Assembly: GCA_947278105.1 (NCBI GenBank)
Contig: CAMYOR010000011.1
Coordinates: 1-15,334, forward strand
DNA length: 15,334 nucleotides
Direction: 5' to 3'
Source: an uncultured Tissierellia bacterium
GTDB lineage: Bacteria > Bacillota > Clostridia > Tissierellales > Peptoniphilaceae
Both the position numbers and the translations under genes were made by a program. The notes below the pieces were generated by a model. That model was given only the letters and a program-made list of their open reading frames with translations. It was not told where the DNA came from and did no database searches. Of the stretch, positions 12,317-15,334 are shown one piece after another (position 1 is the stretch's first letter; every line of letters starts with the position of its first letter).

Positions 12317-13672
12317 ATGAAAGATTACCAAAAAGAGTATCAGCAAAAATTATGCACCCCGGAAGAAGCCGTCAAGCTGGTCAAAGACGGGGACTGGGTC
12401 GACTATGGATTTGCCCTGGCCGCCCCCAAGCTTTTAGACAAGGCCTTAGCCGCCCGGGCCGACGAATTTCATGAAGTATTCATGCGGGGCTGCCTGATTT
12501 ATCACCCACTGGCCATCTTCGAAGCCGATCAAAGGCTGGGAAGACCGGTCTTTAACTGGAACAGCTTTTTTATGCAGGGGCAGGACCGAAAGCTGATCAT
12601 GGATGGTTACACCTCCTTTATCCCCGGCCATTTCTCCATGTTCGGCCAGTATTACAAAAACCCGGACTGCATTGACCGGGTTGATGAACTCTTCATTCAG
12701 GTCTGTCCCATGGACGAAAATGGCAACTTCAATTTGGGACCGACCAGCGCCATTTCCATGGACGTGATCCTCCGGGCAGAAAAAATCATCGTTGAAGTCA
12801 ATAAGAACCTTCCCCGAGTTTATGGATATTCCGATGACCATATCAACGTCGCTGACGTGGCCGCCATCGTTGAATCCGACGAACCCCTGGACACCATCCC
12901 CAACATCGAACCCAGCGAAATTGACCGCAAGATCGCGAGACTGGTCATGGAACACATCCATGACGGAGCTACCCTTCAGCTGGGCATCGGCGGAATGCCA
13001 AACGCCGTGGGCTTTATGATTGCAGACTCCGACCTCAAAGACATCGGAATCCATACCGAGATGTACGTTGACTCCTTTATGGCTATGACGAAAGCTGGCG
13101 TGGTCACGGGAATGAAGAAGCCCCTCAACCGCGGCAAGCAGGTCTTTACCTTTGCCCTGGGCTCCCAGGACCTTTATGACTGGATCGACAACAACCAGGT
13201 TCTGATGACCGCCCCCGCCGAATACTGCAACAACGGCTACCTGGTCTCCACCATTCCCAACTTCATTTCCATTAACAACGCCGTCAATATGGACCTCTTT
13301 GGACAGATCAACGCTGAGACCTCCGGCCCCCGCCAGATTTCCGGAACCGGCGGCCAGATTGACTTTGTCCACGGCGCCTCCCTCTCTCCGGGCGGGATGT
13401 CCATCATCGCCATGTCTTCCACCCACTATAATAAAAAGACGGGAAAAGAAGAGAGCCGAATCCTCCCTGTCCTTCCGGAAGGAACCGCCATCACCGATCC
13501 CCGGTCCAAGGTCCAGTACATCGCAACCGAATACGGAATGGTCAACCTCATGGGCAAATCCCTCTGGCAAAGAGCCGAAGCGCTGATTTCCATCGCCCAC
13601 CCCGACCTTCGGGATGAACTGATTGAGGCTGCAGAAAAGATGGGAATGTGGAGGAAGTCCAACCGGAAATAA
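12317..13672 (+). CDS. Butyryl-CoA:acetate / 4-hydroxybutyrate-type CoA-transferase
   Basis: A 451-residue family I CoA-transferase of the AbfT/But/Cat1 group, started at an ATG seven bases after GAGGAGG. It moves CoA from an acyl-CoA such as butyryl-CoA to acetate, releasing the acid and acetyl-CoA. The N-terminal half contains VCPMDENGNFNLGPTSA (129-145); the second half has the oxyanion loop GIGGMPNAVG (223-232) and the catalytic glutamate Glu248 in GIHTEMYVDSF, which forms a glutamyl-CoA thioester in this family. C-terminal landmarks are GGQIDFVHGASLSPGG and YIATEYGMVNLMGKS. The length matches. Its position between two thiolases and ahead of a crotonase supports an end-product role in butyrate or longer-chain acid formation. 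Butyrate versus 4-hydroxybutyrate, propionate or caproate specificity cannot be decided here. Confidence 0.9.
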   Translation: MKDYQKEYQQKLCTPEEAVKLVKDGDWVDYGFALAAPKLLDKALAARADEFHEVFMRGCLIYHPLAIFEADQRLGRPVFNWNSFFMQGQDRKLIMDGYTSFIPGHFSMFGQYYKNPDCIDRVDELFIQVCPMDENGNFNLGPTSAISMDVILRAEKIIVEVNKNLPRVYGYSDDHINVADVAAIVESDEPLDTIPNIEPSEIDRKIARLVMEHIHDGATLQLGIGGMPNAVGFMIADSDLKDIGIHTEMYVDSFMAMTKAGVVTGMKKPLNRGKQVFTFALGSQDLYDWIDNNQVLMTAPAEYCNNGYLVSTIPNFISINNAVNMDLFGQINAETSGPRQISGTGGQIDFVHGASLSPGGMSIIAMSSTHYNKKTGKEESRILPVLPEGTAITDPRSKVQYIATEYGMVNLMGKSLWQRAEALISIAHPDLRDELIEAAEKMGMWRKSNRK

Positions 13673-13684
13673 GCCCACATTCGC

Positions 13685-13768
13685 TATTGACTAATTGGGG
13701 AAGTCTTCTATAATGAAAGTAAGTGTGTGACAAAGATTTAACGAATAGAGATTCGAAATTAGTCAATA
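13685..13768. repeat. 12-bp perfect inverted repeat spanning the thiolase 2 promoter
   Basis: TATTGACTAATT (13685-13696) contains the -35 box; its exact complement AATTAGTCAATA lies at 13757-13768, about 45 bases into the transcript. Because the left arm is not transcribed, the symmetry acts, if at all, at DNA level. Confidence 0.75.
13687..13714 (+). promoter_or_regulatory. Promoter of thiolase 2
   Basis: TTGACT (13687-13692), 16 bases, perfect TATAAT (13709-13714). The start near 13721 gives a leader of about 200 bases, unusually long for a housekeeping-type gene. It begins just after the CoA-transferase stop. Confidence 0.8.
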
Positions 13769-13920
13769 AAGATACGTCCAAGAAACAAAAAAGGGAAAAG
13801 GCAGGGAAGACTGGGAATGCTGAAACCGGAAAGCCCCTGCTTATTCATAGAAACGTCACCAATTTGTTCGAAATATTTCATGAATAGGTCATGAAAAAAG
13901 TAATTTTAGGAGGAAAATTT

Positions 13921-15156
13921 ATGGTCGATAAAAACCGCAAAATCGTCATCGCTGCCGCAGTCCGTACTCCGGTCGGAACCATGGGCGGAAACTTCAAGGA
14001 CGTCACCAATGTAGATCTGGGCGTCACCGCTGTCAAAGCCGCCATTGAGCGCGCCGGAATCAAGCCAGAAGATGTTCAGCGCGTCTTCATGGGCTGCTGC
14101 TTACCTGGAGCTTCCAAGGCCAACGTTGCCCGTCAGGTCACTCTCAACTCCGGAATCCCCGTAGAAGCTCCCGCTGTTACCATCAATGTCCTCTGCGGTT
14201 CGGGTCTTGAAGCCGTCAACATGGGCGCCAGAGTCATCGACTTTGGGGATGCGGACGTCGTCGTTGCCGGTGGCTGCGAGAATATGTCCAGAGCTCCTTA
14301 CCTTTTAGCCAAAGGCCGTTTCGGCTATCGCTTAGGCAATGCTCAGATTTATGATCATATGCTCTATGATGGTCTGGTCGATGCCTTCTATGATTATCAC
14401 ATGGGCTGCACCGCAGAGAACGTCGCCGACCAGTACAACATCTCCCGCGAAGAGATGGATGAATTCGCTTTAGAGAGCCAGAAGAGAGCCGCTAAAGCTG
14501 ACCAGTCCGGCCGCTTCAAGGATGAAATCGCTCCCGTATCTGTCCCAGGAAAGCGCGGCGCCGTTACCGTGATCGACCAGGATCAGGGCATCCGTTACGA
14601 GCAGACCATGGAACAGTTAGCCAAATTAAAACCCGCTTTCTGGCATGAAGGCAAGAAGACCGATGGCAATAAAGAAGGCAGAGAAGGCCGCGTCACCGCT
14701 GGAAACGCCTCCGGAATTAACGACGGCGCTGCCGTTGTCGTCTTAATGAGCGAAGAAAAAGCCAAAGAATTAGGCGTCAAGCCCTTAGCTTACTGGCTGG
14801 GCAGTGAAATGGGCGGCGTTGACCCCTCCGTCATGGGCCTTGGCCCCATCGTTGCCGTTAACCGCTTAATGAAGAAATTAGACTGCGACATCAACAAGTT
14901 CGACCTGATCGAACTGAACGAAGCCTTCGCAGCTCAGTCCATCGCCTGCGTCCGCGACCTCAAGATCGACATGGATAAGTGCAATGTCAACGGCGGCGCC
15001 GTTGCCTTAGGTCACCCCGTCGGTTGCTCCGGCTGCCGGATCTTAGTCACCCTGATCCATGAAATGTTAAAGAGGCCCGAAGCAAAATTCGGCCTGGCTT
15101 CCCTCTGCGTAGGCGGAGGCATGGGCGTTGCAACTGCCGTGCAGAAGTACGAATAA
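13921..15156 (+). CDS. thl: Acetyl-CoA C-acetyltransferase (thiolase 2)
   Basis: A 411-residue thiolase paralogous to thiolase 1, started at the ATG 13921 because AGGAGG lies seven bases before it; the in-frame ATG at 13891 overlaps the leader. Active-site residues are Cys92 in NVLCGSGLEAVN, His365 in NVNGGAVALGHPVGCSG and Cys396 in LCVGGGMG. Relative to thiolase 1 it has an extra, highly charged segment of about 10 residues (KTDGNKEGREGR, near 249-260) just before VTAGNAS, and Cys replaces Ala in the GHPVG-x-SG motif. TTA is its commonest leucine codon, as in gdhA, pointing to different expression or history from thiolase 1. It has its own strong promoter and long leader, and is followed by a crotonase, as in butyrate or chain-elongation gene sets. 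Confidence 0.95.
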   Translation: MVDKNRKIVIAAAVRTPVGTMGGNFKDVTNVDLGVTAVKAAIERAGIKPEDVQRVFMGCCLPGASKANVARQVTLNSGIPVEAPAVTINVLCGSGLEAVNMGARVIDFGDADVVVAGGCENMSRAPYLLAKGRFGYRLGNAQIYDHMLYDGLVDAFYDYHMGCTAENVADQYNISREEMDEFALESQKRAAKADQSGRFKDEIAPVSVPGKRGAVTVIDQDQGIRYEQTMEQLAKLKPAFWHEGKKTDGNKEGREGRVTAGNASGINDGAAVVVLMSEEKAKELGVKPLAYWLGSEMGGVDPSVMGLGPIVAVNRLMKKLDCDINKFDLIELNEAFAAQSIACVRDLKIDMDKCNVNGGAVALGHPVGCSGCRILVTLIHEMLKRPEAKFGLASLCVGGGMGVATAVQKYE

Positions 15157-15175
15157 TCAAAAAAAAGAATCACAA

Positions 15176-15202
15176 AACAGGCTGATGAATCATCAGCCTG
15201 TT
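15176..15202. repeat. 13-bp perfect hairpin between thiolase 2 and the crotonase
   Basis: AACAGGCTGATGA and its complement are separated by one base. No T run follows on the plus strand, but eight A precede it nearby (15159-15166), so it is at most a weak plus-strand terminator. It may instead be a processing or stability hairpin between two co-transcribed genes. Confidence 0.7.
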
Positions 15203-15277
15203 CGTGTATCGGATGAATCGTTCCAATCCCTTGCAAAAAGGAATGAAAAGCATACAGAAAGAAAGGAGTAAAGATTC

Positions 15278-15334
15278 GTGGAATACGTAAACTATGAGGT
15301 TGTCGAGGAAAATATCGGAATCATTACTTTGAAT
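15278..15334 (+). CDS. Enoyl-CoA hydratase/isomerase family protein (crotonase), 3' end outside window
   Basis: Only 19 codons are visible, beginning with GTG nine bases after GAAAGGAG: (M)EYVNYEVVEENIGIITLN. This is the standard N-terminal beta-strand pattern of crotonases (…Y-E-V-E-E-N-I-G-I-I-T-L-N, usually followed by R-P). The enzyme would hydrate or dehydrate crotonyl-CoA and 3-hydroxybutyryl-CoA, fitting the thiolase upstream. Other crotonase-fold activities cannot be excluded from so short a piece. Confidence 0.75.
   Translation, partial: MEYVNYEVVEENIGIITLN

Noticed and set aside
12446..13678. 410-codon open frame on the minus strand
   Set aside because: It is the exact antisense of the CoA-transferase gene, has no ribosome-binding site and shows no recognisable domain; long antisense frames arise from the codon bias of this genome.

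Overview
The window looks like a chromosomal segment of an anaerobic, amino-acid- and butyrate-metabolising Firmicute (Clostridia; possibly Eubacteriaceae-like, but the genus is a guess). Grounds: a strong AGGAGG ribosome-binding site before most genes, sigma-A type promoters, a catabolic-type glutamate dehydrogenase, two thiolases around a butyryl-CoA/4-hydroxybutyrate-type CoA-transferase, the start of a crotonase, and the Firmicute arrangement rpmG-secE-nusG-rplKA-rplJL. Base composition is moderate (roughly half G+C by eye).

Layout. 1-1500: C-terminal part of a heptad-repeat MMPL/RND-type exporter, cut by the window edge. 1517-2992: gdhA with its own promoter and terminator. 2993-3439: a 450-bp repeat-rich gap with recurring terminator-like hairpins and an 83-bp tandem duplication, leading to tRNA-Pro(CGG). 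3651-5117: a cyclase-family hydrolase (minus) divergent from a hotdog thioesterase (plus). 5230-8707: the translation/transcription cluster rpmG, secE, nusG, rplK, rplA, rplJ, rplL, with candidate L1-binding sites before rplK and rplA and an L10 leader/attenuator before rplJ. The cluster ends at a strong terminator; rpoB does not follow. 8921-9580: a RibU-like ECF transporter S component, then tRNA-Val(CAC).

9743-10689 is 950 bp without a credible gene but full of structure: three tandem copies of a roughly 128-bp unit, each holding two large hairpins; a cluster of GC-rich perfect palindromes; the terminator of the first thiolase; and a 10-bp-phased repeat in that gene's 3' untranslated region. 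10690-15334 is a fatty-acid fermentation region: thiolase 1 (minus), a 430-bp divergent spacer with five tandem 17-bp repeats, the CoA-transferase, thiolase 2 and the first 19 codons of an enoyl-CoA hydratase.

Pathway logic (inference): glutamate dehydrogenase feeds amino-acid carbon and reducing power into central metabolism; thiolases condense two acetyl-CoA to acetoacetyl-CoA (or work in reverse or on longer chains); the crotonase dehydrates the 3-hydroxyacyl-CoA; the CoA-transferase releases the acid end product while regenerating acetyl-CoA. The most unusual content is not protein-coding: it is the set of tandem, phased and palindromic repeats around the two tRNA genes and thiolase 1.
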